Source of the DNA: Lateolabrax maculatus
Lineage: Eukaryota; Chordata; Actinopteri; Acropomatiformes; Lateolabracidae
Assembly (NCBI GenBank): GCA_031216445.1
Contig: CM062207.1
Span: 1,709,501-1,773,500, forward strand
Length of the DNA: 64,000 nucleotides
Reading direction: 5' to 3'
In this document: positions 10,334 to 21,779 of the stretch, in pieces
How the letters are laid out: each line of letters opens with the position of its first letter
Numbering within the stretch: the stretch's first letter is position 1
Translations under genes and position numbers: made by a program
The notes under the pieces: generated by a model
Database searches by the model: none
What the model was told of the DNA's origin: nothing
What the model saw: only the letters and a program-made list of their open reading frames with translations

Positions 10334-12829
10334 CTATTTTCTCTTTGGCTCAAGTTTCCTCTGAATCTCCGCCATGTCCTCCATAATTTTCTCCATGTGG
10401 TTCTCTACTTTCTTCTTTCTTTCTGTCATTCGATTAACCTCATCATATGTCCTCTTCATTAGTTTCTCTGTGTTCATTTGCAGTTGTTGATGTTCTTGCT
10501 TTCTCTCCTGTAGGTGCCATTTGGCCTCTATTATGATGTTTTTGAGTTTTAAGTATCCCTGTGCTTTGTTAACTGTTTGGTCTCCCCCATTCTCTGTTAC
10601 TTCTTTATCTACTGAATTAACTTCCTTTTCATTCTCCTCCACCTGTTTTTCTGCCTTTTGCGTTTGGGAGGCAAGTTGCTCTTTCTGCTTCTCCAGTTCC
10701 TTTGCCAGTTCCTTCAGTGTCTCAATAACCTGTGTGATATCTTTCTGTTCTTCCTCTTTCTTCTGTAACTCCTCATTAAGTTTTGACTTTCTCTTTTCCA
10801 AATCCTCAATTGTCTTGCTTTCTCTCATGAGCTTCTCTCTGCTTCCTTCTCCTTCCACCAAAGGTTGGCTACCATTTGTAGTCTTCTTCTCTCCCACTCT
10901 GTCTTCATTTTGATTCTTGATCTCTGTTTGGAAACAGAAGCAGTTATACAGTACTTTTTAGGGGAAAAAGTGTGAAAATGCATAAGACGTAGAAGCAAAA
11001 CAGAATTTTAGTATTGAAAGTAGAAACATTGTTTCATTTTAATGACAGGACATAATATCTTTACTGTACTTCTCTTATAAGAAACATTTATGTATGAGAA
11101 ACCATTTAAAACTGGAAGGTCTTTTCTGACAGAACGTCCCCTGGCAAAGAAAAAGTCAACATGGATCTAGATGATAAATTTTGGAAATATAAACTTAAGC
11201 AATAGAAAGAGGGAAAAAAACATTTTAAAAAGTCTAATAAATGTTTGGCTCACCAATTTTGTTTTGTCTCCATTTCCAGACAAACAGGACAACTGCAAGA
11301 ATGAACATGAAGCCAAAAAACACACTAATGGCAATAGAAGGAGTACAACTAGCCGGGGCCATAAAAAAATCATCTGAAATAATAAAAGAGAACAGTTAAT
11401 AAAACTAGACATCATATTTGACAAAAAACCATAAGGTCTGTGTGTGTGTTTCATGAGTTGGAAGCTGAAACTTACTATTTTAAAAATAATTTCTACCTGG
11501 AACATGAATCTGTGTCTCTCTGGTCTGGTTGATGTCCTTCTGTTGGACTCTACAGGTGAAGTTGTTGCTGTGTCTCTTCTCCACAGTCAGTCTGCTGCTG
11601 ACAGTATAGAGGTCATCAGGACCTCTGACTGTCTCTGTAGGTCCAGCAGAGAGGAGGTTTCCCTCAGCGTCCAGCCACAACACCTCAGGCTCTGGATACC
11701 AGCCTTCAGACTCACAGTCTAACACCACCCCACTGCTGGCCTGATGGATGCCTGCTAACCTGATACCAGGTGAGGAGACAGAACCTGATGATGTGAGACA
11801 GGAAACATTTCAAACAGAAATTATTGGGCCAATCCTCAAATAATGTCGGCACATTTGAACATTTTAGCAACGTATTATTTACAATGGAAATAGGAAATAA
11901 CCAGGTTTAGGTCTTATTTGAACCTGACAAAAAAACAAAGTGAAATAATTGTATGCCTTTAAAAAAAACAATACCCTTTCTGGTAACTTTAGTTTACGAA
12001 AAGTAACACTCTCAAATGTTTTATAGCTAGGTTCGGCTCCTCTTTTGTCTACATGTTAAAGTCTCAATGAGCAAGACAGTGAACCCCAAATTGCTCCTGA
12101 TATGAAGGTGTGTGGGTGAATGAAAGGCAAATTTTAAAGCACCTTGTCCAGTAAGATAGAAAAGTTCTACATGTAGTACAGCGTAGTCCATTTACTTACC
12201 AACAAGAAGTTCAACAAAATGTTCCTGACTCAGTGTTGGAATGAAGCATCTGTACATCCCGTTATCAGAAATGTTCACTTTGGAGAGTGCCAGTGAAAGG
12301 TCTCCATGCTTCAGTTTGTCGATGGACAATGACGCTCTTCCCTTGTAGGCCTTGTTTTGGTCATCCAGAAGTCCCTTACCATCATGCCACACATAGACAA
12401 ATCTGGGGTCCAGGTCAGGTCTCCCCCACTCCATTGTCATTGAAACAGCATTGATGGGAGGTTTCAGCTGACATGGCAAAACAGTATCATCACCGACCAT
12501 TACCATGACTGGCTGAGGTCGACCAATCTCCTGTGACTGACCTGGAAATAATTTAATAATAATTTAAATAATTTTTCATAGAACAAGCACATTCTAACTG
12601 TGCCGCTACACCACCAAACTACCGGCAACAGATGCTGAGTGATGACCCACAGGTGCCTTATATTACATATGTGTTTATAGTATCACTTAAACACATACCA
12701 AGGAGTTACTAATGAGTTTGTGTCAAAGTTACCTCCACAAAAGTGAGTTAGGAGAAGGAAGACAACAATGTGTTGAGAAACATTGACAGGTCTTAGACAT
12801 CGGAGAAGTCCATCCTTAATGTGAACCAT
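10334..12829 (-). CDS. butyrophilin/MOG-like receptor with coiled-coil tail (V-C-TM-coil)
   Basis: Five coding exons on the minus strand, from the ATG: 12829-12733 (signal peptide, MVHIKDGLLRC and a hydrophobic end), 12541-12200 (IgV), 11784-11497 (IgC), 11373-11254 (TM), 10923-10334 (tail). All internal junctions are phase 1, and the sum is 1437 nt (478 aa). The V domain has GDDTVLPC, a WHDGKG strand and DNGMYRC. The C domain has LDCESEGWYPEPEV and FTCRV. The TM exon reads SVFFGFMFILAVVLFVWKW. The last exon is one long charged heptad-like helix (starting IKNQNEDRVGEKK; EEELQKK-like runs) of about 196 residues. No B30.2 domain is seen. Family members are cell-surface co-signalling proteins of the B7/butyrophilin group; ligand unknown. 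A 5' UTR intron is likely: an acceptor (CACTCCAG) sits one base before the ATG, and a matching donor lies at 13860. Confidence 0.85.
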
Positions 12830-14983
12830 CCTGGAGTGCAAAAAATTCAAAATAGTTAATGAAATATTAAATAATAGAAATATAGCTATTTGAAGCAGTA
12901 TTTATCCCCAAAAAATCTAAATAAATACTACTTGATTGTACGAAAGATGTTTTATTTTTTGTTACAGAGACAGTCTGTTTTAGAATAGATCATTTACAGT
13001 CAAGATTGAAAAAATACTGTTAACATTAAGAATTTAGCAGCATAATCTGTGAATAAATGCTTTAATAATGATATAAATATGCAAAAATTTGTTGCGAGTC
13101 AACATTACAGAGGGAGGTGGGAAATGAAATACGCATTTTTAAGTTTTCCTCAGTATCAAAGTGATAGTTGTCTGTACATCCATACATTACAAACAGAAAC
13201 TACTAATGGATAATTCGACATACATTTAATGGCGCCAATTTACCAAAATGTGAAGAACTAGGCTAAAAACAGGTCTGAAAAGAGAATACCAGTATCTACT
13301 TCTAGCTGATTTTACAAGAGGCCATTTGCATGTGGTCTTGCTCTCCTGATGACTTTCCGTCGTCATGTTGGTTCCCTATATGTTGGTGTTAACATGTTTC
13401 TATCAAATTAGCAAAAATGTTTTTGACTTCCTCCAGTTTCACACAAAAGACACATTTCACACTGAAAGCACAAACTCAGGGATCCAATTCAAATTTAAAA
13501 TGGACGTCACTCCAAACAAGATTTAAATTAGAGGACCATCGTGTTTGCAGAAAAACAGTAAATAATTGCAACAGTAATTGATGTTGGAGAGGTGGTGACA
13601 AATTATCCACACATAGACCAGATTAAAGTCACTGACCAGTGCATGTCTGTTAAAATTTCCCCACCTCCCATTGAAAACAAATCCAGTTCGAATGGGACTT
13701 AAGTCTATGCTCTAGCATAGACATAACAGTCTCACACTCAGTCTGTGGTGAAGGAAGACCGTCTTTCTATGTGTGATAATTAATGTGTTGTAATACACTT
13801 TACTGAAAGCATGATAGGAGTCATTTAAAAAAGAATTAACATTTTTAAAATCCCACATACCTGTTCAAGTTTCGCCTCGCCCCTTTCTTAAGTCCACAAA
13901 TAAAATGATTTGGACTTTGAACCAGACCATGTAGGCTATGATAAAATGAGGTGTGTTTTTCTTTCCTGCACTTGGTGTGTCTAAAAATCCAGTGGGCTTG
14001 TCACGTTTTTATACTAGTATAGTATAGTATAGTATAGTATAGTATACTAGTAAATACTGCAAATGTTTTTATGCTGCTTTTATGCTTTGAACCATCAGTG
14101 GACACTAAAAGTCTAAAACCCTGACTAAAAAAAATTCTTCTATACAACTTGGAATCCCTGTAACTGAACTTTTTAGTTGTAGGAAATCATTTAAGTTAGG
14201 CATTTACAATAATGTCAAAAAAATAAAACATAATGTCAAGAACATCAGATTTGATGTCAGGATTTTCGGCGGCTGGTTGTTTTATTATATTAGAGTGAAC
14301 AACTCTGGTTAATGTTTAATCAGTGTCCACCCTATAAAATGGAGTTGAACTCTACTTCCTTTTAACACCTTTCCATACTGATTTGAATTAGTTTTTTGTT
14401 CGAGAGGTGTAGGCTTGAGCTGTGCATCAAAAAAATGTTCACCACCCATTCAAGCCTCAGTCTTTAACCAGTCTGGTCATTTTATTGGTCAAGAGGAACA
14501 ACCCAAGTGAAGAGCCTCAGAAACACACTAAATAAACGGACCACAGAGCAGACAATACAAAAACAAAAGTAGCAGACGTTCATTGCAAAAATAATTTTCA
14601 TATATAAAATGTTTCAACAAAGTCCTCTTTGGGACATAACACAATGACGCTCAGCATTTAATGCTGTTTACATGTTTGAAGATGCTTTAAAAAAATAAAA
14701 CTAGTTCACAGCACTGCACTCACCCAAGTAAAACTTTAGGATACACCCATTTGTAATCAAGAATTTTAAAATATTTAAGATTATACAATGATTTTTTATT
14801 TTCAGCATCTGTAGTAAGCAAGGTTTTATGTCAAAGCAGAGCCTGATACATTTTACAACAGTCCCAGAGAGCATAATTCAATACATCTGTAGTTTACATT
14901 TAAGTCAGTTACCTGCTTAACTTCCTCCTTCAGACTGTTGGTAAATGTAAGTTACACATACTGACTATCAACTCTACCCAAAG
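12830..14983. other. 5' intron and intergenic sequence
   Basis: No coding exon seen apart from the possible UTR exon. A pentanucleotide array (about seven TAGTA units framed by ACTAGTA) lies at 14018-14052 and forms a near palindrome. Confidence 0.5.
13861..13925 (-). other. probable 5' UTR exon of the 10334-12829 gene
   Basis: On the minus strand a purine-rich stretch ends TTGAACAG followed by a GTATGTGGG donor. The gene's ATG exon starts with an acceptor, so an upstream non-coding exon is required and this is the best candidate. The 5' edge is a guess. Confidence 0.35.
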
Positions 14984-15922
14984 TCACATTTGCATATCTA
15001 CTTTTTTTTTTCGTTCTTTGTTCAGTGATTCTTTTAGAAGCTGTGTGTTTGTCTTCACAAACTCTGCTTCCGTGCGTTCTGTGGAGAAAATTCAACATTA
15101 AAGACAGAAATATTATCATTTTTACTTGACACATTTGGTTCTCTGATAGCATTTGACGTGAGACATGTTTTGGACAAACAAACTGATGTTGTGAGAATAA
15201 AATTACTTACGTTGCCATTTATACATGATAGAAACCGCTAGAATAAAACTAAAAGCCAAGTCAACAAGGCCGTCAACCGTGTTCATTCGACCAAACACTT
15301 TGTAAATGGTTCCAACCAAATCATCTGAAATGACAGCAGAACAACAGTTCAGGTATGACCACAAATTGAGATTCATGTTTTGGTAATACATTTATGTCAT
15401 CATACATACAGTATTAGTTATGTTAAATTCATATTGATCATGCATATTATTATCTACTGGTTATATTGTTTAATTTTTATGAAACTCATAACTCATTATT
15501 TCACCATTTTTTATTTTTGTGAGACACATTCAACATTGAAAATCATTACTAATCATATTGTTCATTGTTTCAGTTATTTTTATTCTATCTATATATATTT
15601 TCTCTTATTTTCTCTCTTTTTTTCTATTCTATTGTTAGATTAGTCTTTATCTTATTTATTTTTTAGACTGTTTGGAGCAACGCACCTTAGAATTTTACTA
15701 CACATTATACTGTGTATGATTGTTTATGTGACGATAAAACTTGATTTTATTTGACTAGGGTCTGTGGACAGACATCACTTAATAAAAGGACTCATTATAT
15801 CACCTATTCACTCAACAAAAAACAATATTTAGAAACACACCTTACAACATTTAAACCAATAACTACTGTACGAGTCCACTGTAGTTTGAGACTATTTAAA
15901 TTCTGAAACTAAGACACTGTGT

Positions 15923-15970
<48 letters not shown>

Positions 15971-16801
15971 CTGTTCCACTTCGAAAGTTAGCAAGGGAAA
16001 TGCTTTTTTCATCCTGCACTATATTGATACATTTTTCCTTTTGTTTCGCCTTTATTTCATTTGGCATTGTTTCACTCGTCTCTTCATTCATTATTTCCCC
16101 GCAGGCTCTTCTTGGTTTTTGTTGATAACTGATTCATTTTGTTGATAAAATACTGAGATGTTTTCTGGTCACCTAGTTCGACTTGCTAAAGAAACGACGT
16201 AGAGAATAGGAATTATGGGAATTGGTGTTGGATGTATACTATATACTACAACTACCAAATAGATTAGTGATGCGCCATCAATTCACCTCACACATAAACA
16301 AGAGACTGTCTCACACACATGCATCGCAAAGCTGTATCGCACAGACCAATTTTATCACAGAAAGTGCGACATATAGTCACTACACAAAATATACACAATA
16401 CAGTTTGTCAGATTAAACATCTCATTTGGAGTGAATACTCGAGGTTTGCTCGAGGTTTCTACATGTTAAAGGGGAGTCTTTCCTCGCCACTGTCGCCAAG
16501 TGCTGCTCATGGTGGGAACTGTTGGGTCTCTGTAAATAATATTTTCAAGAGTACTCTTTGTGAAAAGTGTCTTGAGATAAATTTTTGTTATGATTGGTGC
16601 TATACAAATAAAATTGACTTGACTTGAATACTGTTTTTGGTATGGTGGCAGCAAGTCACACTGTGCAGCCCTGAAAAGACTGCTGAGCTCACTACAAGTG
16701 TGTAACTTACCTCCACAAGCGTGTATAAGTAGAAGGAAGAACACAGTGTCAAGGCTGAGGGCAGTCAATGCAGGTTTAAAGCACAAATTCTGAAAAATCA
16801 T
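14984..16801 (-). CDS. Ig-less small membrane protein with butyrophilin-like TM and coil exons
   Basis: Three exons fit in phase: 16801-16711 (ATG, MIFQNLCFKPALTALSL then VFFLLLIHACG, GTAAGT donor), 15324-15211 (TM exon starting DDLVGTIYKVFGR), and 15078-14984 (tail, RTEAEFVKTNTQLLKESLNK, stop TGA). Both junctions are phase 1, and the sum is 300 nt (99 aa). The TM exon begins with the same D-D-(F/L) pattern and phase as the butyrophilin-like genes at 10334 and 51220, so it is related to them. No V or C exon can be found in the 1.4 kb between the signal and TM exons; that interval holds a GT repeat and retroposon tails. The TM stretch carries two aspartates near its outer end. It is either a relic that lost its Ig exons or a small membrane protein in its own right. 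Expression is unproven. Confidence 0.55.
15660..15755. repeat. retroposon 3' tail
   Basis: Text of the form ACTGTGTATGATTGTTTATG followed by GACGATAAAACTTGATTTTA resembles the 3' ends of fish non-LTR elements. It lies inside the intron of the small membrane gene where Ig exons would be expected. Confidence 0.45.
15922..15967. repeat. (GT)n microsatellite
   Basis: About 23 uninterrupted GT units. Confidence 0.95.
16470..16625. repeat. dispersed fish retroposon fragment
   Basis: Contains the segment running from GGGAGTCTTTCCTCGCCACT through CTTGAGATAAATTTTTGTTA to GCTATACAAATAAAATTGAC, a very common teleost repeat tail. Positioned between the signal exon and TM exon of the Ig-less gene. Confidence 0.7.
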
Positions 16802-18455
16802 AAACCAGCTGTAAATCTCAGAAAGAAAGGACCATGTAAAAGAAATACATTAGTATTGACATAACATACCCAGAATAGTTGTAATAATCAAAATCAATAT
16901 AATTTAATATTTTGTTGGTGAGTAAAATAAAGTTATGCTCAATGTAATTACATAATAATTTTACAATATATTTACAATACACAACGCAAAGTCATGACAC
17001 AAAGTGTGTCAGTGTATAAGGATGTTTGCTTCAGAATGTCTAAGTTTGAACAAATTATTGAACGTAGAGTGGGAGTTAAATAACCACCATAAAAGTTAGA
17101 CACAAATTTATACATATAAAGGTGTAAATTTCAAGTTACATCTTTAAATGTATTAATTTGTGGATTTTGATTGGCTGTAAGTGGTTTTTATCATTCATCA
17201 AATCCCTCTGAAAGAGATACCAACAATATTGTCTGCCACTGTCCTTGTTATATTTGTGGTGTGGACTCTTTCCAGTTAGAATGATTTTCAAAATGATATA
17301 TTTATAGTTATCTTTATAGTTATCGTTCTTGGTATGGACAGCTCTTTAGACAGATGCGAGAACTTAATAATACATAAGGAGAAACTTTTCTTCGATATTT
17401 AAACTGCAAGCACACGCGTTGTATCATGTGTTAGCTAGTTCTCACGTGACAGGATAAAGCACATTCTCTTTATTTGAATTATTGTTTGTGCACATACTGC
17501 CTTTATTGAATCCTTAAAAGCATTGTTTATATAAAAGAAGTGGACGTAGCCACCATGACATCACCCATTTGTTTGTGGACTACTCTTTGGTTTTGGCATT
17601 TTGGCAATTGCCATCTTGGCTTTCGCATTGGCTTCACTTTTCAGAACCGGAGGCGATGTCCACCTCTTTTATACAATCTATGGTGACAGTTCTAAGACGT
17701 AAACACGGACAACACACAAAAACAAATTCCCAGCTATTCAAACATACACAGTGCCATGGATATGAATTGCTTCACCTCTACCCTGATTAACAGGTCGCCG
17801 TGGTTGCGACTTGTCAAACACAAGGTAGCCACGCCCTAAAGCATACCCTGCTTTATCGTCTATTTTACTCTAAATGGGACCATAATTTGCTAAATGAACA
17901 TCATGTTGTATTGAAAAAGACTTAAAACTAGCAATTGAGACCATAAAAACATTGGCTTCACTTTTCAGAGAGAGGTTGCCCCTTGGTTGAAAGTAGAGAT
18001 GACAGTAAACATGACATGCAACAGTGCAATGGGATGTGAGCCGGGGACGTTGAGGCTGAGGACCAAGATTAAAATTCAGACAAATCTGGAGTGTGGAGTT
18101 AGGAAGAAGTGAGCTTACCTGACCTCTGTAGCCCACTCCTCATCTCTGCTTGAGGCTAGACAACACTAAATTTAAATCAACATGAAACCGCTTATAACTT
18201 TGTATCTTTATATACACATTTATGTATGTCCTTATTCCCTTAAAATGCAGTGGTCTGCCTATGGGACAAACTAATGTTATGCATCTAAATATTGTTCAGA
18301 CTCACAGAACTCAAGTGGACAGATTATGGGGAAATGTGTATAAAATTATCTACAAGACGAAAGGAAAAAAAGAAATTCAAGCGTAACGATACACAACCAA
18401 TTTTCTCTCTGTATGCAACTTTTTTTTCCCCCATATTAATTCTGTTCATATCCAA
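16802..18455. other. intergenic, with a dispersed repeat
   Basis: No gene found. About 17525-17995 resembles a common teleost dispersed repeat (GTGGACGTAGCCACCATGAC, then CCATTTGTTTGTGGACTACT, and GGCTTCACTTTTCAGA occurring twice about 325 bases apart). The rest is AT-rich. Confidence 0.55.
17525..17995. repeat. dispersed repeat with internal duplicated motif
   Basis: Includes TTGGCTTCACTTTTCAGA near 17629 and near 17951, with CACCCATTTGTTTGTGGACT upstream. It resembles a dispersed element often seen in fish introns; class not determined. Confidence 0.5.
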
Positions 18456-19018
18456 CTATTTTTCATTAACAAAAAATGAAATGCTGGCTTGTTTTAACAA
18501 CATATCAGAAAGCACATTCATATTGAAAATCTTCAAAATGTTCAACATATTTTCTTCTTTCGTCTTGTCCCCTCCTCTTACCTGTTGCGGTTTGAGGTTT
18601 TCTGTTTGGTCCTTTAGGTTTTTATTCTGTTCCATCACCGTAGCATGCACTATCTCCTGTGAATTTATCTTGTCATGGCCCATTTTTTCATCATTTTGGA
18701 AAACATCTAAAATCAAACAGGACACAAAAGCACACCTGCATTCTAATAGAACAACTAACAGTGATTTGTTATATGGGCAAGAATAGAAACAAAACAGCAA
18801 ATGAGACATTCATATTCATCGAGCATTTCAACCAAAAAAGAAACATAAAAAGTACAATACAACCAGTCATCCATATTTCGATCAGAAGGAATTTAAAAAA
18901 TAATTAAAAATTTTAATGAATATCTTCATATCACCATAACCGTCAAAAGCTGTAACTTACTTTTCAATGTGGGAAAAGCCAAGAAAATTGCAAGAGCAAG
19001 CAGCCCTTGATAATACAT
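18456..19018 (-). CDS. small secreted helical protein, unknown family
   Basis: Exon 1 19018-18961 encodes MYYQGLLALAIFLAFPTLK, a clean signal-peptide shape, and ends in phase 1 at GTAAGTT. After a 254-base intron, an acceptor (TGATTTTAG) leads to a frame starting VFQNDEKMGHDKINSQEI. It runs through a charged stretch (VMEQNKNLKDQTENLKPQQ) to a stop at 18456, for 102 aa in total. A GTAAGAGG donor inside exon 2 (after 18582) could instead splice to an unseen third exon. I do not recognise the family. The charged helix recalls the coiled tails of neighbouring butyrophilin-like genes, and the first exon has the same phase-1 end, so it might be another Ig-less derivative. A possible 5' UTR donor (CGCAG then GTATTT) lies at 19304. 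Confidence 0.45.
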
Positions 19019-21779
19019 GACGATGATACAGAACTAGATGAGACAGGATCAGCTGGAATTATAAAACACAAAACAACATGGCACTTTATATGGCTCTTAA
19101 AGCAAAAGAAAATACCTAAAAATCCTGAAAATGAGTTGAGATTAATGTTTCGGATTTGTAAGCATAAAAACAAAACCGCTTCCTGCTGCAGAAAACTTGC
19201 ATGCTGTTTTTTGAAATGCAAAATACTTGAATTTGGTAGCGTATATTGTACAACTTAGAATGAGAAGTTTTAGATTAATTGATTTTTCAAAAGCTTAAAT
19301 ACCTGCGGTCTGCCTGCTTTCACAGTAACATGCTGTAAGTTGCCAGATCAAAGTCCCCAAATACAACTTGTACTCTAACCCTGTCAGGTAAGGTGTGTTA
19401 ACTGTGATTTTTCCTCCTGCCTGTTGCAGCATTTACAAACACATATATCAGATATCACCATAAAACTTTCTAATTACTCTCTAGTTTACATTACACCAGT
19501 TGTAGTCTCTCTCTCTCTCTGTGTTCTTTGGATTTTCTTGACTATAAATTTTACACTTGCCTTAATTCCTTTTTTCAGTGTTCTTCACTGCTAAGCACTT
19601 TAACTTTTGTTTTGAAAAATGCTTTATATGGAAAAGATTTCTTTAGCTTTAAAAGTTGGCAGTTACTTCCTTGACAAAGAACAAAGAAGGCCACATTGTG
19701 ATAAGTAGAGATTCAAGTTGTTTACAGTAGAATCCGATAGTGATAAGTTCTCACTGTGAAAAAAAAAACTTCCACAGAACTTTTATTAATTACATTTTAT
19801 TTTGAGTTTCAAAATGTTTACAAAATCAGCTAATCTTGAACAAAGGATAGTGACATTAGTAAACATAGATACCAAACAAAACAAATCACAAAGCAGCTCA
19901 GTTTATGCATTTGACATTTTACAAACACGTTTAAAAAAAGTCTAGCAGTAATTTTCTAAATATTGTTAATTGCCTGGGCTTGAAATATGATTAATTATTT
20001 TTGAGGATATTTGTAATAGAAAATGGAAATAATCTGTCACGCTCAGAGATTCTTTAAAATTCATTGGGAAAAAGAGTTTATCAATTCATCAGTTCATTTA
20101 GGACAAAATCATTGAATGATTAAGATTTTTTAAAGATTTTCAGCACAATTCATAGTTTTATGTAATTGCAGATTAATAATAATCATAAATAAACATGCAA
20201 ATAATAATAATAATAATGCCAAAGTCCTTTCTGGCAGGTCCCTTGGTTCCAAGACACAGACAAATGTGTTATAACTAGTTATATTAAAATAACAATAGTA
20301 TTACAGTATTAAATACTGTATACACGTACCTTCAGTGTTTCTATAATTTTGTAACAACAATAATTGGTCTTTAGGGGGCAGCATTAAGCAATAAATGTTT
20401 CTGGATGAAACCTGCCAAGATTGTACATGGTTGGAAAAACAAAGAATTGAATTTATGGTTAATTCTTACTACACAAGAGCATTCAGTGGCTATGGTAATG
20501 TAAAACATTATTACAGGTGTCCCAAAATATGAAAAAATATACACATTTTATTTAAGAAGTTAAACTATTTTTACATTATAAAGTAAAAGTCCACCTCTCT
20601 GACAGGCAGGCAGGGTTAATAATCCAGCAAATGGACAGTATTCATTTTAACATGTCAACTAATTATAGGCCCATGGTATTACATGTATAAGAATACACAA
20701 ATTCACTTGAAAGGTATTTAAGTAAAGCAGTGCAAAATCTTTCCATCATGTGAATCAGTGTACACTGAAAGACTCACAACATACAAGCACAAGTTTGATA
20801 CTGTCAAGTAATTTTTTTTCCTGGCAAAATTGATGTTTCAGCACATGAAGGGATATTACAAAAGAAGAAGAAGAAGAGATAGCAATATTGTTATCCCAAC
20901 ATTCATGCCAGTAAAGCAATTTGAATTGAGAGAACTTGACGGAAAGTGACATCCTGACACGAGTTCATGTGTCAGAGTTACCTTGAGTTGTACTTGAGTG
21001 CTCTCTCTCTGGTTTTAAGTGAATGTGAAGGTCTTGCTATTATAGGTGCTCCTTTGACTGGGCCTCAAAGTGAGCATCAGCGAGCAGTAACAGATGTAGG
21101 TGGTTTAGTATGTTAATGGGAACTTATAAATGTGTCTCTAAACTCAGTGCGCTGCTTCAGGTCAAACTGGTGTAACAGCATCATGTTGGTAGTTGACCAC
21201 AGTGAGTCTATTTAAAAGCTCCAGCTGCTCTGTTCTTATAAACTGTGTCTTCAGACGTGTGAACAAACAGCAGGTAGAACAATGTGGTTTAACGGTCACA
21301 CTCTTATAAACTGCTCACTCTTGAAATAGATCTTGATGATGTGACTAAGCTGAAGACCCCAGATAAAGACTGAGGTGGATGATAAACCACACGACCCTTT
21401 TCAAATGTGATAAACAGCTTGACTACTTTAATTTGTTCCATCAGTCCAGGTCAACTGCCACTGAATACATACAAGAACACTTGCACACTGATAAGGCAGG
21501 TTATGCAGACTGCTACTGTATGTAAAACATTGCACTATTGTGCCACAGCTGCATTATAAACTTTGGTTATTACTTTCTTTCAGTGACTGCATAGCTGATA
21601 GTGATTGTATGATTTTATGGACCACTGAAAATACAGTATTGATAATGTACAGAAAACCAAACATGCTAAGCAATTAATTTAAAATCTAGCAAAATAGCAT
21701 GTTTTTTACATATCCACATATTTTCACATGTTTAAAAACATTTCTACAGATTTAAATATTTAAGAAACTCCTCTGTCCT
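19019..21779. other. AT-rich intergenic interval
   Basis: I see no exon with splice support. It holds short (AAT)n and (AAG)n runs near 20200 and 20860, and presumably the 3' UTR of the FCRL gene that ends at 21780. Confidence 0.5.

Noticed and set aside
11444..11722. Plus-strand open frames opposite each IgC exon (also near 53613, 55835 and 63500), reading MNLCLSGLVDVLLLDSTGE.
   Set aside because: They are antisense shadows of the conserved minus-strand IgC exons. They recur only because the C exons are near-identical, and they lack splice or domain support.
14018..14052. Pentanucleotide array considered as a small CRISPR-like or regulatory palindrome.
   Set aside because: Uninterrupted 5-base units without spacers in a vertebrate genome: a simple microsatellite.
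17569..17790. 73-codon plus-strand frame.
   Set aside because: It lies within a common dispersed repeat and has no splice context.
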